From Neurospora crassa OR74A (taxonomy: Eukaryota; Ascomycota; Sordariomycetes; Sordariales; Sordariaceae), in the NCBI RefSeq assembly GCF_000182925.2, contig NC_026504.1:1674001-1738000 (forward strand): a stretch of 64,000 bases of DNA, read 5' to 3'. How positions within the stretch are numbered: position 1 is the first letter of the stretch; every line of letters starts with the position of its first letter. Shown here in pieces: positions 24,100-34,537 of the stretch. The notes below the pieces were generated by a model. That model did not search any database, was not told the DNA's origin, and saw only the letters and a list, made by a program, of their open reading frames with translations. A program made the position numbers and the translations under genes.

Positions 24100-25260
24100 T
24101 AAAAACTTAGTATACTACTTACAATATTGTAGTCTTTTTAATAGCGTCTTCGCTATTAAGGGTATAGTAGACTAAGTATTGTAACTAAACGTAGCAATAA
24201 TAAACTTTTAAACTATTAATAATCCCTTAATCTATAGGCTAGTAGATAGAAGTAGTATTAGCGGGTAGAACTTCGACAGTAGTATTAGTTAGAGGATAAT
24301 TACTATACTACTCTTTTAATTGCTTTAAGGCGGAATAATAAGCAAATACACTATTAATTAGTAATAATACTCGTTAGCCAACTATTTAATAGTTAAACTA
24401 GTAAAGGAATTCTATAAAGATAGAAGTAATTATTTATACCTTCTTATTACTCTTCTATACAATAGGGAGGTTAGTAATAAGCCGCCTATCCTTCCCGAAA
24501 GAACGAAGGTTCTTAATATTACTAAAAATCTATAGATTTAGTTTATAAATACTAATTGTATTAATATAAGGGAGTATAGTAATCCTCTCCTTCTTTCTTT
24601 TTAACTCTACTTAAAATTTAATAGTTAATATAATATTAAAAATTATTAACTAGAATAACGCAATCTCGTCGGTATTATACGTATTCTTTAATCTATACTC
24701 TTTAACTAAACGCTTAATAACCTTAATTCATTTATAGGATCTAGTAATATTAATTAATCCGGCTTTATTAGACTACTTGTACTTCTTAATATAGTAGCGG
24801 CGTTTAAATCCGGTAAACTAGCCACTCGAAAAACCAGGCTAGAGTAGAAGCCGGAAATTAAATATTCTAAGCTATAGAGATTTGGCTACTTCCTTAATTA
24901 TATCGCCGGAAATAGGCAGCCGGTTATTCTTTATACGAATAACCTATTTAAATAGAGCCTTCTCGAATATAAGATACTCTATTGAATAAATTCGAGAGAT
25001 ACCGCTAACGCCCCTTATAAAAATCTTCTTATCTAAGTAAACAAACTTAAATTTCAAGGATTCGGATATAGTAAACTGTCCAACGGAGTAGCCCAATTCT
25101 TTAGTAGCCCAAGCGGCGACCTCGCACTATATATACTTAGGGTTATCGCGAATAAAGGCGCGAATCTTTTAACAGTAAATCTCGCTAATAGTATACCGGC
25201 ACTGGGATTTGTAAGGTAATATAGTATTGATACTTTGAAAGAGCGCTCGATTTTAGTCAT
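24100..25260 (-). pseudogene. Transposase pseudogene of the pogo-like element
   Basis: Reads on the minus strand from an ATG at 25260 to roughly 24100. Pieces in more than one frame match the order of pogo/Fot1 transposases: N-terminal DNA-binding helices, a CENP-B-like second helix-turn-helix near 24750, the first DDE aspartate at 24668-24670 (in a DE context), and the NTTS...Q-like motif near 24225-24265. There are many in-frame stops and no long intact frame. It cannot make transposase. Confidence 0.88.
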
Positions 25261-25576
25261 AAAAGTAAATAAATGGTCTTGAACAATAAAGATTTGAGTG
25301 AGTTGAGTAGGGTTGATTATACTAGATTTTAAAAATTAGAAATGAAATACAATAGTTAGTAAGGGGTTAACACTCCTATTAGGAGGTATTAAGGACTGGC
25401 AAGGGGTATTAGGGTAGCTGACAGAGCTGTCAAATAGGGGTAACTATAACAATATTAGTGTATTACTAAGCAAGAATCTGATTTAAATCATAATGTAAAG
25501 GTTGATCGTTACTCCCATACTAATCTGCACCGTTACCGTGATTTTGAGCGTTATGGCCAGAATATCGTTATATGGC

Positions 25577-25601
25577 TGATCGTTATGTGCAGGTTAAACA
25601 G
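25577..25601 (-). repeat. Right terminal inverted repeat of the pogo-like element
   Basis: 25 bp, an exact reverse complement of 23421-23445. It is followed by the TA duplication at 25602-25603. Confidence 0.96.
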
Positions 25602-25603
25602 TA

Positions 25604-28346
25604 TAGACATTTAACCCTTCCGTTCCTGGTCCCTGTCGGTCGTTTGTGCCTGAACTCCACCACCCAAAACACCGGGCAGCAGACCTGGGAAGATGGAAGC
25701 TGCAGCGAATCCAGGCACACGACACAACTCCGCCGCATGAACGCCAGGACTTTGGATTGTGTCCTTGTTTTGACGACCATCGCGACCTCCAACCCTTCCA
25801 TTCCAGGCATTTTCCAGCCCCTGACTCTCGTTCGGGAATTGTGCAAAAAAACACCATCATTCACAAGCACGATAATATCGATGTTAAGGTCAAGAAGTAT
25901 AGTACTTGTATCAACCGATGCGCGGGCTAGTACCAACGACTCAGCCTCCTTCGACTCCTTCTTTGCCATGAATTATTCTTGGATTTCTTGGGTCGCGTCC
26001 CGAACCCGAACCCGGATGCTTCATGCCATTCCTTATCGATGATCGACATCACACCCGCCATCCGAATATTCGGGAACGTCCGCCTTGGTCAGCCTTGCAT
26101 TTCTGGCAATCCGACATCCATGGGCCATCCACTAGACCACTACCACATCTCCATTGTTGTCGTGCGATGTGTATTTCTTGCAGTTCATAGTCTTTTTTGG
26201 ACCTCCTAGCTAGGGGCTACGGAACCGGGTAAGGGGCACTCACATGGTTGATATTTATAACCACCATCAAATATCGGATGAACACCCTACGCGAGACATT
26301 TCTCTCCACGATGATGGGCTCGATTTAGTATTTCAACGGTGACCCCTGAGAGCAGCGATTTGTATGGCAGAAATGGCTTTGGCGAGCTTCCCGAGCGGCG
26401 CCCTGCACGGTGCCAGCCGACATTGGATGACCACTAATTCCCCCCCCTTTTGAACCCTAACCCTTTTTTCTCCTCGGAGTGGACCGAAGAACGACATCCC
26501 CCAACTTCCTCCAACTCTCCAAGTCCCCAACCTGCAGTGGTTAGTCGTTTCGGACCCAACACTCAACCATCAGTACTCTGGACTGGGACCCTTTGGCCTT
26601 CTCTCCCCTGAACTCATTGACTAAAGAAGTTACTCATAGGAAACTCGTCATAACCCCAAGAACATGTCGCTGCGAACTTGGATCTCCGCTCCTGACTGAA
26701 CAAAGATAAATCGATCTGTGTCCTGATGCACCGACCACTACCCACCGACATTTGCTCCTCCCAAACATCGTCATTAATCTACTTAGCTACTATTGGATCT
26801 CAAGCAGATCACGAGAGGATAGACGTATTCCACTTGATTCGGTCCTCATCGTCACTGTGTCGTTCACACAATGCACAGCTGCTTACCTAACTGTTGGGTA
26901 CAGAGGCGCATGAGGGGCCCTCGGGCCTTACCGCTCTGCTTCAGGGGCAGTAGCAATGCAGGACGCTAAACTCTTAACACATGATTTCTTGTTCATGCAG
27001 AACTCACGTTGGTCACTCGGCGTATTAAACGTCATCCTGATTTTTAAATCGCGCAAAAGAAATTGAGAGTAATCTGGAAATGGCCTTTCCTTCCATACCT
27101 GTTTTTTTGAATTGAATTTTGCCACAAAGTTTGCCAAAAAGGATCGCTGTTCGGAAGGCTCGATTCGCCAACTGGCTTGTTCTTACCTCTAAAATGTATC
27201 CCAAGTCTATCTTAGCGTACGAGCCGCGCACCTGCCTGGCGTCACCGCATCATGCTCTTTCGATGATTCCTGCGGCAAGCGCATTTGACTGGGATGAACC
27301 TTTCATCTCCTCAATCGGAACTCGGGCTGAGAATCTGAATCGATGCCATGGGATGGTAAGTACAAGTCAGTGGCTTCGGTTGAACCTACCGCTTTTACAC
27401 TCGTTTCCCCCTCATAGTGCGGTGATGTTTTCTTGAGCTGCCGGGCAATCAAGCTTACATGTCTTCTCGACGGCTCGTCACACGCGTATTTCTGCTCCCT
27501 GTGCCTCTTAGACTACCATTGTTTCTTTTTTTGCCGTCGATTAATGCCCGTCACATATTCTTGTTGTCTTTCACGGAAGAAAGTTACACGTCGAAGGATG
27601 GGATGTTTGTGTGGAAAGATATGTGTTTGGGTGAAGCGTTTGGCTCCTATTGTGTTATCGAAAAGACAGCGATGTTGAAAACAGGAAGAATATGTTAATT
27701 TGATAGACCTTGGCTGAAGATTAACTGCTCAAGTTTTTGACCTCCCAGACGCTGGGCCCTCGAAGCAAAAGGGTGATCCTCTTGTCCGTGATTGTTCAAG
27801 GAACAGTCATCCAGCGGAATGCACCTGACGCCGCCTACACCGGCATCACTTTCGATCCTCCGATCTCGCAGCATATCTGAGACATTTCACTACTCAAAAT
27901 GTTAAGATGCCTATCTTACAAGTTCCTTTCCTCATCTAACGTGTGTCAGTTGACTCAATGAAGAGATAGCAAAGTGCTGTGGTTACTAGTGTATCTAGTG
28001 GCCAGCACCGGTCGCAATCATCATGTCCATGCCCAATTCTACAGTCCCTGTGCTTGAAGCCGCTGAAAGCTTGACCCTTCCCTCGAACGAGAATACGAAA
28101 GCCTCAACCGACTCTCAGCCTCAGTCCGTTCCCACTTGCTCCGAATTTCCAACAGTCCAACACTGCCACTTGTTCAAAAACCTTCACAAGACAAAACCTC
28201 CTCACCCGTCAACGCCCTCGGCGCAGTGACCTTGAAATTCCCATCCCGAAGCACCTTCCCCTCCCCTCTCAGTTAGCTCTCTCACTCTTTTCCCTCTCTC
28301 TCTATCTCAGCCACCCCTTTTATTTCACCAAAACCTTGGATCCAAA
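25604..28346. other. Long non-coding stretch, no gene supported
   Basis: About 2.7 kb of near-normal base composition. Frames at 25572-26042, 27119-27436 and 28023-28229 are open but show no domain, codon bias or splice logic that I could defend. The 28023 frame (68 codons, Ser/Pro/Thr-rich) has a plausible ATG but nothing more. Confidence 0.5.
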
Positions 28347-28372
28347 TAGGTAGGTAGGTAGGTAGGTAGGTA
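28347..28372 (+). repeat. Tetranucleotide microsatellite (TAGG)n, about six copies
   Basis: Lies just beyond the 3' end of the minus-strand repeat-protein gene. The same unit recurs inside an intron at about 57795-57820. Confidence 0.92.
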
Positions 28373-28410
28373 AGTACTCACCTTAATCTCCCAAACAGGC
28401 AGATCCCTTT

Positions 28411-29217
28411 TCAAGGATCTGCAAACTCCCTCCTCAAAAGATGACCAAGTCTAGTCGGATTGATGTTGAACATTGCTCTAGGGTAAACAATGGTTATTCC
28501 AGGAGTGTCAAGACTGGTGGATCCACTTCGTTCGTGATTGGCAACCGCAGTTCCACGCTCGTGACTATTGATAGAGTTGGAGGTGATCACACTTGCTGCG
28601 ACTGTGGATGCGAAAGCTGCTTCGGCTTCGGCTTCGGTTTCTTGGCCGTCGACGATAGGAGGTGGAGCCCTTGAGATGGGAGTTGTACCGTTCAGGTTGT
28701 CGTCGTTGTTGTTGTTGTCGTTGTTGGTTCCGTTAATGGTTGTGCCGCTAGTGCTGGTGGGAACTCCGTTGATGCTTGTTTGAATGATGTTGGTGCTGTT
28801 TATTGTGATTCCACTGATGTGAGTTGCCGAGATGGTGGTTCCGGTTATGTGGGTACCGGTGATGGTGATGTCTCTAACATGGGTGCCGTTGATGGTTGTT
28901 CCCGTGATGACTGCCCCTGTTCCTGCTCCTGCTCCTGAGGCTCTGATGTGGTTGGAGGGTTGGCCTGAGCTACCGGTTGCGGCTCTGTGGGCTGGTGAGT
29001 GTATTTGTACTTCTTCGGTTGTATTGCTTTCGTCGAGATGGTACCCATTGGTGAGGTGGCCGTTGGTTGGAGGATGACCATTGATTGGGGGATAGTCAGT
29101 GGCTGATGCAATGAGTCCTGCTACTTCTGGACCTACCTCTATGGTATATGCATCTGCGGAGAGACTGCCCATGGTTGTGTTGTTCCTGATTGACTCAGAC
29201 CTGGTGCTATGCGGCAT
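28411..29217 (-). CDS. Low-complexity protein with Thr/Ile-rich decapeptide tandem repeats
   Basis: A 268-residue single open frame, function not recognised. Residues about 100-165 are six imperfect ten-residue repeats rich in I, T, G and N, for example HITGTTISAT, HISGITINST and NIIQTSINGV. They are encoded by a degenerate 30-bp tandem repeat and are spaced so that Ile recurs at fixed positions, as in beta-solenoid or amyloid-like stacks (inference). An Asn/Asp run (NDNNNNDDN) and a charged Ser-rich tail follow. The N-terminus has NGH/TNG repeats (PINGHPPTNGHLTNGYH). A TATAAAAG box lies 55-62 bases upstream of the ATG on the same strand, which supports a transcribed gene. There is no signal peptide. 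Confidence 0.6.
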   Translation of the reverse strand: MPHSTRSESIRNNTTMGSLSADAYTIEVGPEVAGLIASATDYPPINGHPPTNGHLTNGYHLDESNTTEEVQIHSPAHRAATGSSGQPSNHIRASGAGAGTGAVITGTTINGTHVRDITITGTHITGTTISATHISGITINSTNIIQTSINGVPTSTSGTTINGTNNDNNNNDDNLNGTTPISRAPPPIVDGQETEAEAEAAFASTVAASVITSNSINSHERGTAVANHERSGSTSLDTPGITIVYPRAMFNINPTRLGHLLRREFADP

Positions 29218-29271
29218 GATGAATGCTGATTACTATAATCGTGATTTTGACAGCTGAATACAACATCTTGG

Positions 29272-29279
29272 CTTTTATA
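29272..29279 (-). promoter_or_regulatory. TATA box of the decapeptide-repeat gene
   Basis: TATAAAAG on the minus strand, 55 bases upstream of the ATG at 29217. Confidence 0.6.
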
Positions 29280-29776
29280 ACATCAGGCAAGTATTATATG
29301 AGCAGAAATCAAATTCACAGAGCTCCTACTCCTTTGTGTTTTAATTAACACACTCTTGGTTTGTTTCTTTGACAATAGTGAATACTCTCATATTATCTGC
29401 GCGTCCAAAATACGAGACAAGCCCATGTGGCCCTTGGATTTTGCACTCCCGTATAATTCGCTCTGCATCAACGAAGATACGCTGTTACATTCATCCATTG
29501 CTTCCAATAGAAATATTGATTGGAGCTTCTCCGTGTGATGTTTGTGCTAGGCTGGCATCGTGAGTAGACACTGCTCTTTGAGTGACGTAGGGGCTTAGGA
29601 ACCTCCTTGCCCTTCTTGTTAATCTGAGTCTTGGAAATGTCATCTGGCTCAAGTCTGAGGCAATGAGTCAAAGGTGAAAGCGAATCATGCATTGTTCTGA
29701 ACGCACCCCTGCGGTTCCCTCCAAGCTTTCCGCCGAGAGCTGATGGTCTTTAGTGGATCATTATAGGCGCTGTTCT

Positions 29777-32511
29777 TCAGCTCACATTGATTTTCTCCCT
29801 CGGACACGGCGTGCAGCCATACGAATCAGAATCCAGACATTTTCTCAACATATCGTTCAATTTTCCGCACAATTGCTGGCTGCTTAGCCTCTCTAGCTGT
29901 TTACCATTGCTCTTCTTGACGATGAGCAAGCCGGACTGTACCGTGTCGAGGAGTTCATGGAGAAATTCGGTACATTTTGGGTTGGCATGGAGTTCTTCGA
30001 TGAACTGTGGAAGTGTGTAAGTAATCACAGTGTTATGACCTTGCGGGAAGGGATGTGTAGCTGTTGGTTTGTTGGCAGCAAGTGGAGCGGGAAGAGGGGG
30101 CAATGATTCAACAAAGTAGACGAACCTTGGTAACCTGTGGCTTTACAATTGCTTCCATCTCTCTGTCAGGGCTATTCAAGCTCTCCTTTATCGTAAAGAA
30201 GGTGTCTGTTTTGAAGGAGCACCACGCCTGGTCAACGGCGCTCCGTGCATGAGTAAATTCGGAGAGGAGCCTCCAACCGCCGATCAGCCAGGTAACAAAC
30301 TCAATGTAAAGACAACCCAACGTCCACATATCATATTGTCGCCCATGGCCACCGCCATCGGGTAAGTCAATTTCTGGGGCGCAATAGCATCTCGATACCA
30401 TAATGGTTCCTCGGATCCTCGACATGGTGCGCTTGGTGCTGATAGCAGCAAGACCGAAGTCTGTAAGTTTCAAAGTTCCGCCTTGGAAGGCTGATGATCC
30501 AGTTGGACCTTCGTTTCTGTCTGGAAACCACAAGATGTTTTCGGGTTTGATGTCGCCATGATATCCGTATCGATCACACTGGGAGGGGTTCAATCCAAAC
30601 GAATCATATTTGTGAATCGCAGACACTCCCTGAGCGATGCCGTAGCATTGTCTTGCAACCCACCGTACGGTGTCGTTGTCCAAGTTGGGACTCGGGTTTT
30701 TTAACCGCCAATAGCCGTCTAAGCTGGCCTCTGCCCAGGGGAAAACCAGGTAAAAGCTCTGTGATTGCTCGTAGGTGGCCAGGAGAGAGATCAGATGCTG
30801 ATGTCTTTCGTTGCTGAATTTCTTGAGCACATCCACCTCTCTTAGAAACAGTGCTTTGTCTCTAGAGTGTAGTTTCTTGATTGCAAATTGACATGCGCAA
30901 TCATTGTTTCTTTTCGGCATGGCGCTCGTTGGGCCAATAGCTGTGATAGCATTGTGTGCAACAGGAATAGCCCAGGGGCACTAATCGGCATCAGCGCTTT
31001 CTTGCTTCTTGACAACCCAGAGGCAGGTACAATTGTGTTGTCATTGCACTTACCAATCTTTCGTGGAAGGTATGATGGTCAGCATGGATCTTGACCCTGA
31101 AGACTCGTCCGCCTCCACCTGCGAACTCGTATTCCTCGCTTGTGCCTTCTTCATCGTCGCCAAGAAAGGGAAGAATGGTTTTTTCGGGTAGACGATAATG
31201 AAGGACACGATGTTTGATGCTCGGCCGGGCCTTTCCGAAAAAAGGAGCCAAGGTTGTCCACTGCATCTCTTCGAATTGGCTCAATAAAAGGCAGCCCCAT
31301 CGCTCTGGAAAGCACTTCAACCTGACCTCTGGTGCTTCCCAACGTCGAAGATCGTATATACCGCCATGGCGACGGTATTTTGCTTTGAGCGGAAGATCCG
31401 AATCATTGACGTTCGTTTCCAAGAACTTGACAATCGCCGGCACCTTGTCCAACATCACTAGTATAGCAAAAACTTTGCGAAAGGATTGTACCTCCCCCTT
31501 TTCGTTGCCGTTTGACGTTTTGCAGGGTGTTTCAGTGCAGATCATTCGCGCAAACTGGGATATTTTGTCAAGGTCGTAGTTGTCAAGAGACTGCTGTCTT
31601 CGGAGTTCCTCCTTGACGGTTCTGAACGTGATGATGGTCGAGAGGGCGGTTGCTGGGAAGAAACCTTTTGCGAGAGGGGTAGTGCTGTTCTTTCTCTGTA
31701 AAGCCTCGAATAGCCGATCTTGAAGTAATTTCCTTGGCCTAGCGAAAATCCTGCTTTCACCAGACACCAGCGGAGTTTGAACCCGGCTGTCTGTTGTACG
31801 CGCGCGGCCTTCATTGTACATACGTTGACCCAAATCGCTGATTTCGCTGGGCTCCTGGTGTATGCCAGACGCTCTTACTGTTTCCAGAACAGGAAGTCCA
31901 CGTCCCCGGAAGGGAGCAGTTGCAACGCGGACATGATGGATGTTACTGAAAGATGTGTAAGGTTCCGATAGCATTTGCTGCTTTGAACGAAAGTTAGTGG
32001 GGTCCTCCAAAGATGAGATACATTTTTCTTTGGAAATCACAACCCATTGACGACATACCGATGGAGCTACCAACTCTTCAAACGATTCCTCAATCTCGGG
32101 TCTCCGCTCGTGGTACGACTCATTGCGCCAATCGTCGCTGAGTCGATGCTCATTCTGATCATCTTCCTCAGCTGAGCTACCAATATCGCTCGGTGATGGT
32201 GAAACCCAGTCGTCATAGTCAGATATGTCGGAGTTGAGATAGCTGTACGAGCCTTGACTTGGTTGAATGACTAAACTGGCTGGCAGATCTTCTCCATTTT
32301 GTTCAAGTGTAGAGTCAATGGCAGCTGGCTGGATAATGCGGACAATGGGGTTGCTAGCAGAACCCGAACTCAGAGCGTTGTGTACTGCGTCAGAGGTGCT
32401 GTTGCTGTCAGCATCGATGCAGTACTCCGATAAATCTTGACTGCCAGAAACTCCAAGCGAGAAGGAAACGGCTCGCCCTCACCTATGTGGCACACTGTTA
32501 GAAGCCTCCAT
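29777..32511 (-). CDS. Protein-kinase-domain protein (fungal-specific, long N-terminal region)
   Basis: Proposed minus-strand exons: 32511-32483, 32440-32059, 31980-31054, 30980-30126, 30004-29777, about 806 residues. Residues 1-137 are acidic and Ser-rich. A helical region follows (FFPATALSTIITF; SQFEEMQWTTLAPFF). The kinase domain starts at a Gly-rich loop (AGGGGRVFRVKIH, about 430). It continues with FAIKKL (the ATP-site Lys), HGDIKPENIL (catalytic Asp and Asn, with Gly in place of the HRD Arg), LTDFGLA, YCAPEID, and WTLGCLYIEFVTWL. All key catalytic residues are present. The tail (FIEELHANPKCTEFLHELL) is typical of fungal kinases of this group. The weak points are the 42-nt first intron, the frame-neutral intron 31981-32058 (GTATGT...CTAAC...AAG), and the GTTCGT donor of the last intron. 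Confidence 0.78.
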
Positions 32512-33458
32512 GACATGTGATTACGGTGAACGCCAGTCGGATGTTGTGAAAGCCTGTGTTGATGCACATGGGGACAGGTTGTAATGCGAACCAAGCTTTA
32601 ATGGTCTTTCGATACCGTATCTTCAGAAGCAGGGCGTAGGTTGCCTCCAAGGAATAGCCAATGCGAGACATTAAGTCAAAGGAGGCTGAGAACAGACATT
32701 ACTGCTATTCTTACAACAAGGCGTTACTGGTTGGATCACAGCATACAACTCAGCTTGTCAGGGATGAGTGGCAGGTGGTTTCTCGTAGGTTACATGGCCC
32801 ATTGCCTGACCAGCTTGACGGGGCAGGCGTCTACCCAAAATGGAAAAACGGGAAAACGGAATGTTGCTCACGAGGCTTAGGCGGCCATGTAGATCGTATG
32901 AAATGCGCAGATGTGTGGACGGTGGCTTTTGCTCTCGATTCGTGTTTCAGGGTGGCATTACATGGCCCCCAGCCTGTTATCCCGACTTTCATCGTTTCGG
33001 TGAGAAGGGCGATGCCAATTGGGTAAGGCGCCTCGCAAAGCCTTTGCGACAGAGGCCTCTTGAATGTGAGGTCCGGTAGTGTCCATAAGGCCAGAGGCGG
33101 AAGAGCTGAATAAATCAAGTGCAAAAAGACTTGCACTGACTCAAGAGGTTTGGTCTCGCTCAAAGCCGGTCGTCCTATGCGGCAAAGGCATAGCGTAGAC
33201 GCCTTGTTAGGCTTTCTCCGAGCATGTCAGACTACAATGAGCTGCCTCCAAGGGATAGACTCTTGAAATTTAGCGTCCGTGAGATATATAAGCTCTCTAG
33301 TCACGATGTCTTTTCTCTGCTCCAGCAACACCAAGAACAACCTAACTTTAACGACATCGTATCATCTCACATACACGCCCTATCACGCCAAACAAAGAGT
33401 CGCTGGAGTAACGAAAATCCTATATTTCAAGATACACTAAGTAACACCAGAGTCAGCA
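32512..33458. other. Intergenic between divergent accessory genes
   Basis: No domain-bearing frame. An open frame at 33224-33472 (82 codons) overlaps a TATA-like box at 33285-33292, so it is more likely promoter than coding sequence. Confidence 0.5.
33285..33292 (+). promoter_or_regulatory. TATA box upstream of the small fungal gene
   Basis: TATATAAG, about 165 bases before the ATG at 33459. Confidence 0.45.
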
Positions 33459-33812
33459 ATGGAAACACTTGACATCAACTCGGCTTCTGAGTGCAACAAG
33501 CATAACGATGGAGATAACAATGAGAATGTGGAGGGTAAACCTGAGGTTTCCTCTGGCAATCAAGGACAGTCTTTTGTCTATCAAGAACTGCCGGCGAGGA
33601 TAACAAATCCAGTGAAACTGGCAGCATTGCTCAGGACGCAATTTGGGGTCGGGAAATACGAGGTATCGGTGAGTAAATGCCTGGTTTGACTGATCCACTG
33701 GCTCGCAAACTTACAAATACGGTATGTTTGACAGATGATTCGAAGTGTCTACAACGTTGGCACTCCCAGAAGGCTATCTTTGACAGAAATATCACTGTGT
33801 AGAGGGCTGTGA
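33459..33812 (+). CDS. Small fungal protein of unknown function, two exons
   Basis: Exons 33459-33668 and 33735-33812, 95 residues. The intron starts GTGAGT and ends with a CAG acceptor preceded by a TTTGA stretch, phase 0. After an acidic, Asn-rich start (about 40 residues) comes a compact segment: ELPARITNPVKLAALLRTQF, then FGVGKYEVS joined across the intron to MIRSVYNVGTPRRLSLTEIS. This layout (a short helix, a two-strand hairpin, then APRRL-like plus EI.RCR) recalls small proteins and kinase tails seen in Sordariomycetes, but I cannot name the family. It lies between two kinase genes, which suggests a shared accessory role. The 3' end could continue through further splicing. Confidence 0.5.
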
Positions 33813-34537
33813 CGAGGATGGATTTCGGTGTACCGGTGGACAGGTTCGAGGCACTCTGCATCCATGTCAATAAGCTTTGATTCCTCCCTCCAACATTTCC
33901 TGTCTTGGTCCGCGCACCTTGTCTGTAGTACCTTTTCAATCTTCATCTGTACAGGCCAACACATCGAAAGAAATTGAAGGGAAAATCATGACTGGTGGCC
34001 TCCTTTGTGCCTACCTCCTGCATAAGTCGAGAAGGAGCAGGCTCTCGAAGCGCCGTGGCTTGCGAGCCTGCGCGAAATCATGCATGCCAAGAAAATATTG
34101 GAAGGCTTCGAGTTGGGGGAAGGGGGGAACTTGCAGTTCATTGCTACTCTAGAATCATGGGGCTTTCTAGTGCAGCGAACCCAGCAGGGAAGGTGTGGTT
34201 GCCTTCAGTTGTCTTCGTTCGCCTTATCTGCTATTGCCGTTGGGGTGATGGCTTCCACTTGGCTGCCTCTTCAGCCTGTCAAATACTGAGAAGATTGTAT
34301 CAGTGTCTTGTCATCAGGCTGAGTTTTGTGATCGGCCTTTGGCATCAGGAACAGTTTTTTTTTTTTTTCTTTTTCCCGTTAAATCTGGAGGGAATGGGGA
34401 AAGTAAATCTATAAGACCCATGCGGTGCCCCCTAGCGTGATGTCGACAGGATGATACACGAACAGTCATCCACAGCCCTGCGCACCTCTATACAAAACAT
34501 GGCTTGATTCGATTCACTCACTATTCGACTTCGCAAT
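33813..34537. other. Intergenic, possible decayed coding sequence
   Basis: A frame near 34080-34170 reads MHAKKILEGFELGEGGNLQF and looks protein-like, but no start, stop or splice structure connects it. A T-run lies near 34356-34369. Confidence 0.4.

Larger units (their letters stand above)
23421..25601 (-). mobile_element. Fot1/pogo-like DNA transposon (Tc1-mariner superfamily), complete but RIP-degraded
   Basis: A 2181-bp element. Its ends are perfect 25-bp terminal inverted repeats starting CTGTTTAACC, flanked on each side by TA (23419-23420 and 25602-25603), the target-site duplication of Tc1/mariner/pogo elements. The interior (about 23560-25480) is very AT-rich and full of TAA/TAG. On the minus strand broken pieces of a pogo-type transposase remain: MTKIERSF at the start, FKRRYYIKKYK in the CENP-B-like helix-turn-helix region, NTDEIALF around the first catalytic Asp, and PANTTSIY followed by a stop, then PID and another stop, then GIINSLK at the conserved DDE-proximal motif. 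Many stops sit where Gln codons (CAA/CAG) are expected, the mark of C-to-T change by RIP. Non-functional, but TIRs are intact. Confidence 0.93.

Noticed and set aside
26453-26463. Telomere-like CCCTAACCC
   Set aside because: Only one and a half units, too short for an interstitial telomere.
33224-33472. 82-codon frame upstream of the small fungal gene
   Set aside because: It covers a TATA-like box and is in another frame from the convincing 33459 start; kept as promoter.
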